Shown piece after piece: positions 23,463 through 35,576 of a stretch of 64,000 bases of DNA. Position 1 is the stretch's first letter; each line of letters opens with the position of its first letter. The stretch comes from Tetradesmus obliquus (Eukaryota; Chlorophyta; Chlorophyceae; Sphaeropleales; Scenedesmaceae): the NCBI GenBank assembly GCA_030272155.1, contig CP126193.1, positions 7,192,001-7,256,000 on the forward strand. Direction: 5' to 3'. Under the pieces are notes generated by a model. That model was not told where the DNA came from. It saw only the letters and a program-made list of their open reading frames with translations, and did not search any database. Both the position numbers and the translations under genes were made by a program.

Positions 23463-24135
23463 ATCTGCATTTTGCAACAAATCAACACAGCTTGCAAGCA
23501 GACAGCCATGCTGGCATAGCAACCTGCTGTATGTGGCAGGCACAGTAAGGCACAGCTGCCAGTGCTGCTGCTTTGGTTTGCTTGCATCCCAACTGCACAG
23601 CAGGGCCCCAACCTGCCAGCAGCAGCAGCTTCAAACTGCTAGTAATTTTGAGCTCCAGAATTCGCCTTGATCACACAAGAAGGATGTTTGCAGGAAACTG
23701 TGTAGAATACTAGTCCTCAACAAAGTCTGTGCAGCCACACTAGCTGCACGCGCGCAGCAGCTGCCGGTGGGCCTGAAGCGGTGTTGCGCACTATGTAACA
23801 GATATGACAGTTGAAACTGTATGTGCAGCGCACAGCGCCAAGCAGCAGAGCGCAACAGCAGCGGCAGGGCACTTGGCACACCAGAACTGCAGTGCCTGAT
23901 CAGCCAGCAAGGGAAGCCCAGAAGTGTTACACTACACATCAAAACATGTTGCAGGCAGCAGCACCCACAGCAACACTCTACAGCGCAAGTTAACATATGT
24001 AACAGCCGAGTCGGGGCACTTCAGGGCAACGTGTTTTTAGCACTTTTCTTGCAGCACACTGTGCCACTGCTAACAGCTCAAATTGATTTAGATTCGTCGT
24101 TGAAAGCTTGACATTTATATGTAGGCCACTTGTTC
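23463..24135 (+). repeat. 673-bp spacer, last of the array
   Basis: Follows copy 6 and is complete. It leads into the truncated TIR at the array edge. Confidence 0.85.
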
Positions 24136-24160
24136 GCTACGTTTGTACCATGCCCAGCTG
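24136..24160 (+). repeat. Truncated left TIR marking the array end
   Basis: Twenty-five of the 29 TIR bases are present, ending ...CCCAGCTG. Internal copies continue AGACCGG here, but this copy runs into ATTTCCGAAACG. The array therefore stops inside what would be the left TIR of a seventh element. The junction marks either the array's insertion edge or a deletion end point. Confidence 0.85.
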
Positions 24161-24161
24161 A

Positions 24162-24753
24162 TTTCCGAAACGCGCAGCACAAGTGAAAAGGCTGCAGAGT
24201 GTGCAATAAACTGGTACACGTGCCTTAATAGTTATTACGTATTGCTTGTTTCTTGCTTCCGGTTATTCAGGAAACAACGGTGAGCTAGCGTTTCGATAGA
24301 CATCTGCTTGCTTAGCCTGGCCTGGTTCACCGGAACGTCCCGCAGCTGCCTAGGCCTGATCAGCCATGGCTCAGCCAACAATTGGCAGCAGCATGTGGAT
24401 AACTACAGGGCCGGTCATCCACAGCAGCGCTGCTGCTCAGCAGTTCAAAAACTTTTGCCTGAGGCGTCGAATGTCTGCGCAGCACAGCCTGAGGGTGTGC
24501 TGCGTGCATGCAGAAACGTAACGTCTGCATGTGCAGATCACATGATTGTGATGAAGAGTCTGCTGTGCAACATCAAGTCAAGTCATAGCAGGCTTTACAG
24601 AGTGCTGGCACCACAGTGACACTAGGAGGGTTGCCAACCCACAGTGTGCAGCCACTTGCAGGATTGTGTGTGCCATGGTTGCAGCATGCCACACCATGGC
24701 ACATAACAGTGTCAGGCTGCAATACGAACAGCAGTGCACCCCCAGAGCACAAG
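24162..24753. other. Unique sequence right of the array; no supported gene
   Basis: Flanks the array on its right. Open frames here are short and show no domain. It probably holds the promoter, 5' UTR or an unrecognised first exon of the cysteine-rich gene that follows. Confidence 0.5.
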
Positions 24754-26410
24754 ATGAGACGGCACCTGACATCTGCTGCCCGCTATCTGCCCGTGCTTGC
24801 TATTGCCCCGCACGTTTCAACAGCGTGCCCAACGTACGCACCTACCACCTGCATTCAACTCGATGGAAAGCCCATCTGCACCAGCCTCGACAAGAGCTCC
24901 AGCCACTGCGGCTCGTAAGTGATCACTTCTGTATACCAAAGCTGGCGTCTTCACATTTGACTAGATTATGTGCAGCCTTGTGCGATGACGTGTTGGCAGC
25001 ACTGCACATATGCGCCGACATGTGCTGCATGCCATTGTATGCATATGCATGCATGTGCACGCTGTGTTGCCAACCTAGCAGCTACCGTAGGGTGAACCTA
25101 CAGGAGACAAGGTTGGGGGCGCCTGTAGGCGGCCTGCGCATGTGGCCGAGTTGCGCATGCCTGCTCTGTTTCTGACACATTGCACGCAAGCTGTATGCTT
25201 TGCAGTGCGACTGCAGTCGCCAGCTGGTGTGCTGCTGCTGCGACCTGCTGGGCCAGTCCAGCAGGGTTTTAGCAGACAATGTGTGCAGCTGCACCATGCA
25301 TGATTGGCTGCAAAGCTGCCTTGCCAGTGTCAACAATCTGAATCACTCCTCACCGATGTCTCAGGATTAGGTGTCCCGCAACCCTACTGCTTGTGCTGCT
25401 GCTGCTGCTGCTGGTGGCCTGGTTCCTTTCCACTGTGCAGGTGTAACAAGGATTGCGAAGGCTACACGCGGTGCAAAGATAGCCAGTGTGTCTGCATCAG
25501 CGCTGTCACCGGTGACAAGACCAACCTCTGCAAGTACACCAACTCAGCTGGCAGGAGCGTCAGCGTTTGCCGCAACATTCAGAATGATGCACTGGCCTGT
25601 CGGGGGTGTGACATCATGTGCCCCCCCTCCATGACTTGCTTTTTGGGCCGGTGCTCATGCCCAGCCCGCCAAACAGCCTGTGGCCTGGGAGCTGCATCAT
25701 TCTGCGTCAACCACGAAACTGATGCAGCAAACTGTGGCTGGTGCGGCCTCGCCTGCCCTGGCGACCATGTCTGCAGCAAAGGCAAGTGTGTCTGCGACAC
25801 CGGCAAAAGCGCGTGTCCTTATGGCCCTGTTGTGAATGGCGTGCAGCCCTTCACTTGCGTTGACAAGCAGTCAGACAGCACCCACTGCGGGGACTGCTGG
25901 CAGCGATGCCCGGCTGGTCAGAACTGCATTGGCGGCACATGCAGCACGTCCATGTCCTGCCCGCCTGATCTGCCCAAGCTGTGTAAGGTGACAGGCGCCC
26001 CTGCCATGTCTCAGTGCGTTGACACGTCCAACAACGACAACCACTGCGGAGATTGTTTTAAAATCTGCCCCGCGGATCGCCACTGCGACAAAGGCTCCTG
26101 TGTGTGCAAAACTGGCTACGTCGAATGCACTGCTTACTCCACCAGCGTCAGCCCTCATAAGATGTGTGTGGATCCCATGACATCCAACGTGGCATGCGGT
26201 GGCTGCCCAGAGAATGGCGGCACAGTCTGTCCTCCCACCAAGATCTGCAAGGACGGGAGCTGCCAGTGCCCATCCAACACTCCCACTGAGTGCATCACAG
26301 CAAGCGGCCAGACCTTCTGCTTCAACACGATGACGGCCAAGGAGGCGTGCGGTGGCTGCTTCAACCAGTGCAATTTCAAGCAGTCGTGCCGTAACGGTAT
26401 GTGCACGTAG
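24754..26410 (+). CDS. Secreted-type cysteine-rich protein with seven Stig1-like modules
   Basis: Two exons, 24754-24914 and 25441-26410, are joined by a GT-AG intron (CTC|GTAAGT ... GTGCAG|G). The join restores the module HCGSCNKDC. The 376-residue model has seven modules of the pattern C-(V/I)-x-n-CG-x-C-x3-C-P-x5-C-x2-G-x-C-x-C, for example NCGWCGLACPGDHVCSKGKC. This resembles the Stig1 family of extracellular plant proteins and related modules in algae. Conserved cysteines suggest disulfide-bonded folding outside the cell. The chosen ATG gives a moderately hydrophobic start (YLPVLAIAPHVSTA before the first Cys) that could be a signal peptide. An exon further upstream is possible. Function is unknown; a cell-wall or matrix role is only inference. 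It ends with a TAG right after the last module. Confidence 0.75.
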
Positions 26411-28277
26411 CAGGCACGTGCCTGCCGCCGTAGCACTGCCGCAGCCTGCAGCAGGTGCGGTGTGAGCTACTGCAGGCAAGTCACGGCTGTGCTGCTGTGA
26501 ACTGGCTGCTGCAACGTTGAGTTGAATAGGCTTGCTGTCAACGGTGCTGGCAGTAGTCATGCAATAGTGTTGACTGTTTGTGACGTACACATGCCTGGAG
26601 CAGATTTGGGTTTTGAACAGGTTTGGGCTGAGCAGACTTGAGCAACAGCCGGTTGGCAGTGTCCGTATGTTTGATGGGTGATGACATAACGCTTCTTGTG
26701 CATGCATGCGGTTTGTGTCTGTTTGCTGTGAGGTGAGATTTAAATTTTTGAGAAGGGGATGGCAGTTTTGGCAGAGGACTCCTTATGCATGTGCATGTGG
26801 TCTTATTGTGATCGCAAGGACTGGGGTTCAAAGTGGAGTGTGGGTTGATACTCATGATAGAGTGCCAACAATAGCTTTGCTGTGCGTGTTGTACAGGCTC
26901 GACAGTGCTCACTCTGCATGCTTGCTGACAACGGTGTCAGGTTGACCTGTGGCTACCTCTGCTGGTCTTGTGACCATTTGAGTTCCTCCAGCCTTCAGCC
27001 CTTTGAAATGCATGTGTTTTGTGTGTAGCCGCTCCTGGTGGTTGCTGAGCATGAGGGTCTCTGCACGTTTGAACGCATATGCAGTGTGTGTCGTGTTGTT
27101 GGCTGTGATTGTAGTCTTGTGTGCTTGCTCGCTACTGCTGCTGCTGCTGCTGCTGCTGCTGTTGTGCACTAGTGCACACGTATTGAAGCCTGAAGTTGCA
27201 GAAAAAGAGCAGCCTTGAATTGGGGGCAGCAGATGTTAGCAACAGCCAGTTGGTAGTGCTGTGGTGCTTGTTTGGCCACAATGGCAACGCTGTTCTTGTG
27301 AATCATGCGGTTTGTGTCTGCTTGCTGTGGAATGGGGTTCAAAGCTCTGAGAAGGGGATGCCAGTTTTGTCAGAGGACTCCTTATGCATGTGGCATGCGG
27401 TCTGCTTGCATTTTATGGGCAGGGATTCAAAGTTGAGTGTGAGTTGGAACTCATGATGGAGTGCAAACAACAGCTGTGCTGTGCATGTTTTCTTTGCATG
27501 ACAGTTTTCTTTTTGCATGATTGCAACAACTTGAGGCTACCTCTGGTGATCTGCAACCGATGGGAGGACCTTCAGCTTCCAGCTCTTTGAAGTGCACTGT
27601 TTACGTGCAGCACTGCTGAGCTTCTAGCAGCAGCACAGCGCTGGGTGGCATGACTGGGGTGCCTGCAGTGCGCTGTAGTCATGCCAGCAGAGCTGCGCTA
27701 GCGTGCTGTGGTGCAGTGTGGGTGAGTCCACTCTGCATGCCAGCGTTTTGGGGTTTTGGGGTCACTGCTGTCTTGCTGTCTTGCTGTCTTGCCTGTTTGC
27801 TTGCTAGTGCTGCTGTTGTGCACTCGCTCAGACTGCTTGCAGTGTCTCCTGCTATAGAGTACACACTTAGCATTGTCCTGGGCAACAAGGGGTGCCTGCT
27901 GTAGCTGCCTGCAGAGCAGGCACCTGCAGCTGGCGTTGCCCAGCATGTCGTGCCACACACTGCTGCTGCTGCTGCAGCTGCTGCTGCAGCGGCGGCGGCT
28001 GCTGCCCAGCAGCATTGATGATAGGCATGTTTGAATCCTGAAGCACTCTCTACATACAGCCAGAGTTTTCTTTTCGGAGTGGACAATGTGCCATGCTTTG
28101 AAAGGCAAAGATGATTGACAGAGGGTGCTGGGGAGTCTTGCTGAGTGACAGGCTAAGCAGCATTTGTCCGATGTTTTGGAAGTGTTGCTGGCCTATCTCG
28201 AGCATAGGTTGTACTGGCTGTACTGCTTTGACCCTGCAATGTTGTGGAGGCGTGTGTAGCAAACTGTGGGTCCACCA
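26411..28277. other. Gene-poor region with degenerate duplications
   Basis: No supported gene. It contains the diverged duplication described separately (26641-27597), CTG-rich patches near 27139-27165 and 27958-28005, and short open frames with no domain. Confidence 0.6.
26641..27597. repeat. Diverged tandem duplication, about 590-bp offset
   Basis: Two copies, about 26641-27013 and 27238-27597, share blocks in the same order: AGCAACAGCC, CATGCGGTTTGTGTCTG, GAGAAGGGGATG, AGAGGACTCCTTATGCATGT and GGCTACCTCTG. They differ by many substitutions and small indels, so this is an old duplication of non-coding sequence. Confidence 0.75.
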
Positions 28278-28357
28278 TTTGATGCGATGTGGCCCAACCG
28301 GCGTGAAGCGTGTTACATTTGATGCGGTGTGGCCCAACCGGCGTGAAGCGTTCTACA
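28278..28357. repeat. 40-bp direct repeat, two copies
   Basis: Copies at 28278-28317 and 28318-28357 share GTGGCCCAACCGGCGTGAAG and differ at a few bases. It is a local duplication within the larger satellite-like block. Confidence 0.85.
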
Positions 28358-28379
28358 GGTGGTCAGCACAGCATGCATG

Positions 28380-30320
28380 CATGCGCAAGGTGGGTTGACC
28401 ACCGTGGCAGCTGGACTTGGACATCGGCCAGTCACATGCCAATCAGCACCTGTCCAATGTTGCTGTCATTGAGGGTGCTGCCAGTCAGGGATGGTCGCAG
28501 CTGGTCACAGGCTGTGCAGGTCTCACCCCTGAAACCTGCAGACGCATGTACATAGCAGACTGTTGGTCTACCGTCTATTGAACTGCAGCATGCTCTGCAG
28601 GCGAGGGTTTTGCAGAGCTTGCATGCATGCTTGCGCCCGGTGGGTTGACCACCGTGGCAGCTGGACTCTTATACGTGTTACAGATTTGCAGCACGCTGCA
28701 TGCCCGTGAAACCTGCTGGCCTTGCACACCACAGCAGCACTTCTTAAGGTACAGTCGAGGTGTGCTGAGTGGTCTGCGCAGCACCAACGCATGAATGCGC
28801 AGGGTGGGTTAGCGGCCGCAGCAGCTGGATGTGAGCATCAAGAGGGCCATGCTGAGCAGCACTTCTCCAATGCTGCTTTCTACAAAAGTGCTGGCTTTGG
28901 CTGAGCACAGCGGGAAACGGCTGCGCTGGTCTCGGTGCAGAAATGAATGCTGTGGAGGCCTGCATGCAGCAAACTGTGGGATCACCACGTGACACAGTGT
29001 GGTTCACTCTACGGGCAAGTGTGTTGCCAGTGGTCAGCAGGTTGTAAATGCATGCATGCGCCTAGTGGGTTGACCACGTGGGCAGCTGAATCTGAGCGTC
29101 AGTGTGATACATGCCAAGCACTGCAGCACCTGTTTTTTGCACCTGCTTTTTGCCGTCAGAAGACATGCTGCTAGTCAAGGCTGATGACAACTGATCATAG
29201 GATGTGGTGGTGTCACCCTGGGTCTTGCGGAGGGCTAAATACAGCAACCTGTGGGCCCTCCGCATGAGACAGTGTGGCCCAACAACATCATTAGCTAATG
29301 AGAATAAAGTCTGCAGGCACGTGCATTGCAATCACACGCGGCCTGCACATAATGAATGCATGTATGTGCCGGATGGGGGTTGACGACTGTGGCCGCTGGA
29401 TTTGCATAGATGTTGTGGTTTTGACAAACGCGGCCAGTATAATGCAAGCTGGCCTGCACACAACAGCAGCAGTGCTGCAGGTACAGTCTGCTGCCTGCAT
29501 CCCTGAGAATGTTGACAGCCTGCCTTCAGCCGCCTCACACAATGCAGCTCAATCTGCGTTACTGCCTCAGGCGGTTTCACTAATACCGTGTAGCCCAGTC
29601 TGCAGGCATGCGCAGGTCTTACGCATGTGGTCAGCACAACAGCAATGCATGTGGGTGCCCGGTGGCCCGGCCACCGCAGCAGCTGAAGTTTAACTTCAGC
29701 CATCGTCATCACTTGTCCACCTTTTGATGTTTGCACGTTTTGAGTGCTGCTAGCCTGGGCTGAGAACTGTGGCAAAACTCAGCATTGGCGTTTGAGGTTT
29801 TTGTTACGTTACGTCCAATGTTTCACCGCTGGAGGAGGTGCTGATAGCCTGTGCTCACCAGAGCTCAACATTTGTGACGAGGCTGTGCTGGTATCACATG
29901 GCGTGTTGTAGAGCATGTACACAGCAAACACGTGGGCTAGCAGGTGATTTTGAGTGGCCCAAACTGCACGCGAGTGTGTTACAAGTGGTCTGCACATCAT
30001 GAATGCATGCGTGCGCCGGGTGGGACGCCCACCGTGGCAGCTGGAGATAAGCCTTTGCCAGTGACAGGCCATCAGCGCTTGTCCAGTGTTGCTGTCAGAC
30101 GGAGTGCTGCGGGCGTTCGCTCAGCACAACTGAGCGTAGGATGTGCTGGTCTCACCCTGAAATGTCGTGACCGCCATCAAGGCCTGCATACAGCAACTGT
30201 TGGGTCTGGGTCTGCTGCCTGGCGCAGTGCAGCGGGGTCTATAGGCGGGTGTGTTACAAACGGTCTGCACATCATGAATGCATGCATGCGCTCTGTGGGT
30301 TGACCACTAAGGCAGCTGGA
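28380..30320. repeat. Degenerate satellite-like repeat, about eight monomers
   Basis: A core of ATGAATGCATGCATGCGC followed by GGTGGGTTGACCACCGTGG and GCAGCTGGA recurs with anchors near 28391, 28641, 28804, 29065, 29374, 29661, 30020 and 30295 (spacings about 160-360 bp). Further shared blocks sit between anchors, such as TGTCCAATGTTGCTGTCA, CTCACCCTGAAA and GTTACAAGTGGTC. Monomers are diverged and unequal in length. No gene is seen inside. Confidence 0.75.
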
Positions 30321-30547
30321 GTTGCGTAGCATTCGTGGACTTGAAACGCGCAGCTAGCATTTGATACATGCTTGCTTTGCACACGACAGCAGCAGGCACA
30401 GTGAGTTGCCGCAGTGCCTGCATCCTTTGAGATGTCGAATGCCTGCCTTTTCGCTGCCAGCCAACAGAAGCAGCAGCATGCGCAGCAGGTGCCGCGCCCA
30501 CGTACAAGATCAATCCTTTGATAAGTGCAAGTATTTAACAGATTGAT

Positions 30548-30600
30548 GCCTCCTCTGGCAGAGGTTATATAGCCTCCTCTGGCAGAGGTTATATAGCCTC
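30548..30600. repeat. 24-bp tandem duplication containing an inverted repeat
   Basis: The unit GCCTCCTCTGGCAGAGGTTA plus TATA is present twice with a third start. CCTCTGGCAGAGG within it is a near-perfect palindrome that could form a small hairpin. Confidence 0.7.
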
Positions 30601-31406
30601 TGATACAGCTAGGGCTTAAGCACATGCAGAAATATGCTGCAGTCTTGAAGCAGGCAAGGATGAAGCTCCTTGACAGTTGGAGCTGTGGTGTAATATACAA
30701 CAGTGTCACTGCTCTGATCACAGCATGGCACAAAAACTGCCTTGGCAAGTACCCAAAGCCAGAGGCACGCCGCTGCTGGTATGGGTGTCCCAATAACAAC
30801 CGGTGGCTCAGCATCAGTGCAGCCACTGTACCGCCCGTTTCTGCAGCAAGCACTTCAGGAGCTAATCAGGTTTGTGAGCAACCCTGAAGAGCTGCTTGGC
30901 AGCTGCGCAGCCGGTGACACCAGTGGCGCTGCCAGCCAGCTGCTGCTGTTACTGTTGCTGCTAGCTGCCTTGCAGGTGGCTCTGCTGCTGCTGCTGCTGC
31001 TGCTGCCTAACACCGCTGCTGCAATTGCAGCTGCAACCGCTCCCGCTGCCACACACCAGCTGGCAGCCGGCCGGCTGGTGCGGCGCCACTGTCAGGAGCT
31101 GCGGTAACCCCAGCAGTCATCTTAGAAGGCTTCTTACAGCCACGTGCCTGTGCACAGCCCAGCCTGCTGCTACTGCTGCACCTGCAGCTGCAGCTGCAGC
31201 CGCTCCCGCTGCCAGAGCATTTACCAAACAGGCTGACATGGCATAACAGCACCAGCCTGCTGCTACTGGTGCAGCTGCTGCAGCTGCTGCAGCTGCAGTG
31301 GCCCCTGCAGCTTTAGGCGCTGCCGCTGCCACACGCCAGGCGGCAGCTGCCGCCAGCCGCTGCGGTAGCCCCAGCAGTCATCTTACAGGCACAGCCGAGC
31401 CTGCTG
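30601..31406. other. Region 3' of the PrimPol gene; decayed copies of its last exon
   Basis: No independent gene. Two imperfect copies of the tail of the PrimPol last exon lie here, at about 31013-31135 and 31255-31390. Each ends in a block like CTGCGGTAGCCCCAGCAGTC on plus, which corresponds to the Zn-finger-distal DCWGYRS region on minus. They look like tandem duplicates of the exon end. Confidence 0.6.
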
Positions 31407-33173
31407 CTATTGCTGCTGCTGCAGCTGTAGTGGCACCTGCAGCTGCAGCCGCTCCCGCTGCCACACACCAGGCGGCAGCTGCTGCCAGCTGCTGCGGTAG
31501 CCCCAGCAATCTGGATCATGGCACTTCTGGCAGAACAGCCCGTGAGCAAAGTCCAGCACGTAGAACACATGGTTGTGCCTGTGGCTGCGGCCGATGTGTC
31601 CGCACATGTGGCTGCCTGGGCCGATGAGGCTGAAGGCGAATGCGGCGTGGCGGCTGTCGGGGGTGCTGCGGCCGCAGTACATGATGGTGCGCACCTGCAG
31701 CAGCATGCAGCACGCGCAGGAGTGAGGTGTATTAGGAGAAAAAACGGGAAGTACTCACATGTCCCATGCTCACAGTACCTTGATGGCGCAACACTCAGTG
31801 CCAAGTACACGCCTTGTGACAGAGCAAAAGGCAACATAGCAAGCTTGGGTTTAATGCTTGGCTCTTTTGCCCTCACCTGTGCAGCTGCACCGCCCGCCCT
31901 GGCAGTGGCTTCTGCCTCCACAAAGCCCACTGCAGCCAGCACTACCTCCTGCAGGCCCACTGCATCAAGGCAGTCAGCACCAGGCTGCATGACACCACTG
32001 CCTGCTGCTGCTGCTGCTGCTGCTGTGGCTGCAACAGCGCTGCCACTGCCTGGCGCAACGCCAGTAGCTGCTGCTGCTGCACCAGGGCCAGCCAGCTGCT
32101 GCTGCTGCTGCTCGCGCTGCTGCCGCTGCAGCTGCGCCTGCAGTGCTATTGTCCCCCAGGTGGCCTTGATGGTGCGGTAGCTGCCCGCCATGCCCGCTGC
32201 ACGCACCAACACAACAAACCAAGAGTAAAGCAGTGTGCACCAACTGAAAGCGACGTGCAGAAGAACAAACGCGCTACAGGCCAGCAGGCATTGGCAGGGC
32301 GACTTGTACGACGCTGCTGAATCGCGCAGCGCACTGCAGGTCATGCTGCGGTTTGCAGTGCCTCCTAAGCACCTTGCAAGCACGTTGAACCTACCCATGA
32401 GCAATCTTAGATGCAAGTGTGACCCACAAAAAAGACCAGCTGCAGCTACCACCTTGCAGCATGAAATGCAGAGCCTTACAGCCTTGCACGGCTCACCTGG
32501 CGCTTCGCTGCCAGCTACAACCGGCCCCGCCCCCAGCCTGACAGGAACCTGGAGCAACTCCTCGTCCCCACCAGCAGCAGCAGCAGCAGCTGCTGCAGCA
32601 GCGTCACGCTGCAGCTGCTGCTGCTGGCCGGGTGCCAGCCCCACGCCCGGCTGCATCAGCTGCTGCTGCAGGGGCGCTGGCGGCAGCACATCCAGGAACT
32701 GGCTGCTGGGGTGCACGTTGCAGATGAGGGACATCAGGAACAGCTGCTGCGGGGCCAGCGGCTGCTCGCTGCTGCGAGGCACAAAACATGACGCACAGGA
32801 AAACACTTGATCAGCATACGTCCAGAGCATTAGCACGAGGATCGACAGGTATCTGCAGCTGGTGCTATGCACCAAAGCAAAGCTGGCACGTGAGGTATGC
32901 AGCAAGTCCAGCAGGCGACTGGTTGCTCCTATAACAACTCCAACCGCAACATCCACTGCTGCAGCACATCCATGCAACGCCAGGTCAGCACACAAACTCA
33001 CTGCGCAGCCGCGCTCATTGCGTAGCGCTGCGTGGGCTGCAGCAGCGCGCGCTTGCCGCCCTTGCAGCTGCCCAGCAGCCGGAAGTGGCGGTTCTTGCTG
33101 TACACCGCGCCGTCCACAAAGCACACGCGCGCGCCTGCTGCTCCACCGCTGCCACCTCCACCTGCACTCCCTG

Positions 33174-33217
<44 letters not shown>

Positions 33218-35210
33218 GCCTCATTCTGCTGCTGCTGCCGCTGCCTGGGAGGGTCCTTGGCGAGGTACAGCTGCTGCAGTTCCTCGCTGCGCGCAGTCAG
33301 CCGCCGCACCAGCGCCCCTACTTGGAGGTTGTCCCTGAAGGCCCAGCCTGGCACGCGCACCAGCAGGTGCCTGCTGAACTTCTCAGCAGTGCTGGAGTCC
33401 AGCTCAAGGATCCACTGCAGCAAAGACAGATGAAGGATGGCAGGAGCAGCAGCAGAGGCAGCAGCGGCACAGCAGCAGGTCAGGCATGCTGAACTTCGCG
33501 GGGGTGCTGGAGTCCAGCTCAAGGAACTGCAGGGCAGCTGCACAAGAGTGGAGGTTATAGGTTTCAACAGCAGCCCAGCAGGAGGTCGTCAACAACACCC
33601 CACCTGTTAGCGGGCGTTGAAGCCCCAGCTCCTACCACCCCTCAACCCCTCCTCCCTCCCCAATGCTGCAGCCTGCAACTGCCAGCAGCCCACCTGCTTG
33701 CGGATGTCGATGCCCCACAGCCGCGCATACTCCTCCCGCACCAACCCCACCAGCACATTCACCAGGCTGTCACCATTGACCCCAGGATTGGCAGCAGTGC
33801 TGTACTCAAGGTCGAAGTACAGGTGGCAGGGGCAGCCGGCCTGCACCACCTCGTACAGGTGGCGGCGGCTGCTGGGCGTGTTGGTGTGGCGGCGCCACAG
33901 CGCCTGCAGCAGCAGGAAGAGCAAAACAACACCAAGATAGGACGAGAAGGCAAGCAAAGCAGCGCATCATCGCTGCACATGCGCGCAGCTGCATATGTGG
34001 CAGGGGGCATCCGAAGGCCCATACATGCGATGTGCTGGCAAGATGTGCAGCTGCACCCTGAGAAACAGACCACGCACCCCCTGGAAAGATCCGGCACATA
34101 CACACGCCATAGCACACAATCACACCCACCGAGTATGTTGCAGCCAGGAAGCGGCGCGTGTAGCCGTGGCGGCCTTGGTACTCCTCGGTGAACACGCGCA
34201 CCCACGGCAGAGCCCAGCCAGCAGCAGCAGCAGCAGCACTGCCGCTGCCGCCTTCCCCTGCAGCAGCAGCCGTTACAGACCTAGCAGCAGATCCTGCAGC
34301 ATTAGCAGGCGCCTGGCGGGCAGGTGCTGCAGATACAGCAGCAGCTTCATCGTCAGAAGCTGCAGCGGCAAAGTCTCCTGCTCGGCTGAGCGCAGTGAGG
34401 CGGCTGCTGGACGCCACAGCAGCTGCTGTCGCTGCCAGCGCGGCAGCAGTGCTGCTGCTGATGCCTTGCAAGCTCCCAGCAGCAGCAGCTGCAGCAGACG
34501 ACCCAGCACCATCTGCATGCTGCTGCCCCTGCTGCTGCTGCTGCGCCTCATGTCGCTGCATGTACTGCTGCAGGAACTGCTGCCGCTCCTGAAAGCTACC
34601 AAAGTTGCGCGCCCTGCACTCGCGCTGCAGCGCTGCCACGGGGCCAGGCCCAGCCGCATTACACCACGCAGCAAACGCCAGCGCATCCCTCTGAAAAGGG
34701 AAGCTCTCACACACCAGTGGTGACGGCCCAGCCGCCGCAGCAGGGTTAGGGTTTTGCCCTGAGCTCGAGCTTGAACCCTGCGCTGAGCCCTGGACCCTGT
34801 CATGGAATGCCAGGTCAGCTACTTCAGGGCTGAGCTGAAGCGGGCTCTGCGTCTGTGACACATGCAGGCTGGCTTGAGGGGTCGGCTGCTGCTGCTGCTG
34901 CTGCCGCCGCTGCGTTGATGTGGCCACTGGTGTCGGCTGTGCACTGAGCAGCTGGCTGAGGTCTAGCAGGGCGAGGCAGTCCTCCCAGGTGTCACGCGCA
35001 GGCTGCTGCTGCTGCTGCTGCTGCAGATCTGGCAGCTGTTGCTGCTGCTGTTGCTGCAGTACTGCAGGCTGCTGTTGCTGCTGCAGCTGCACTGGTGGTT
35101 GTAACAGCACTTGTGCAGGTTGCTGCTGTGCGCAGTGGCGAGGCTGCTGCTGGTCGTTTGCTGGCTGATCTGCAAGCTGCTGCTGGCACACCGCTTGTGC
35201 CTGCTGCTGA

Positions 35211-35242
<32 letters not shown>

Positions 35243-35370
35243 TGCATCGTGTGCTGCTGGCTGCGCGTCCTGAGACCCCATGGCACCAACTGCAGGTTCC
35301 TCTGCTGCAGCAGCAACAGCATCAGCATCAGTTTCAGCAGCCGCTGGCACCTGCAGCGTGCTCTCACACC

Positions 35371-35402
<32 letters not shown>

Positions 35403-35544
35403 GCCAAGTCTCCTGCTTGTTGCTGCTGCTGTTGTCCCAAGGGCGCAACCTGAGGTATGAACTCCAACCCTACCACCTCGCCCAACACCAGCTCTTCCTG
35501 CCGCTGCTGTGGTTGCTGGTGAATAGCACCAGCACTGCTGCCGC

Positions 35545-35576
<32 letters not shown>

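Larger units (their letters stand above)
1..24161. repeat. Tandem array of 4,281-bp units (3.6-kb transposon plus 673-bp spacer)
   Basis: The same 4,281-bp sequence recurs head to tail. Equivalent points lie at 10591, 14872, 19153 and 23434 (left TIR of each spacer boundary) and, two periods earlier, at 2029. Every reading frame compared between units is identical in length and translation, so divergence is very low. The array begins before the window and ends at 24160/24161, inside a TIR, where unique sequence starts. One unit is inverted (2029-7040). Such uniformity suggests recent amplification by unequal exchange or rolling-circle replication, or strong homogenisation. A collapsed or duplicated assembly cannot be excluded from sequence alone. 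Confidence 0.97.

Noticed and set aside
30272-30853. 193-codon minus-strand frame as a PrimPol C-terminal exon
   Set aside because: No acidic RPA-binding motif and no phase-compatible acceptor joined to the Zn-finger exon was seen.
31313-33124. A single 603-codon minus-strand gene
   Set aside because: It runs through three PrimPol introns by chance of low stop density. Conserved motifs fall in the exons and the joined phases fit the spliced model.
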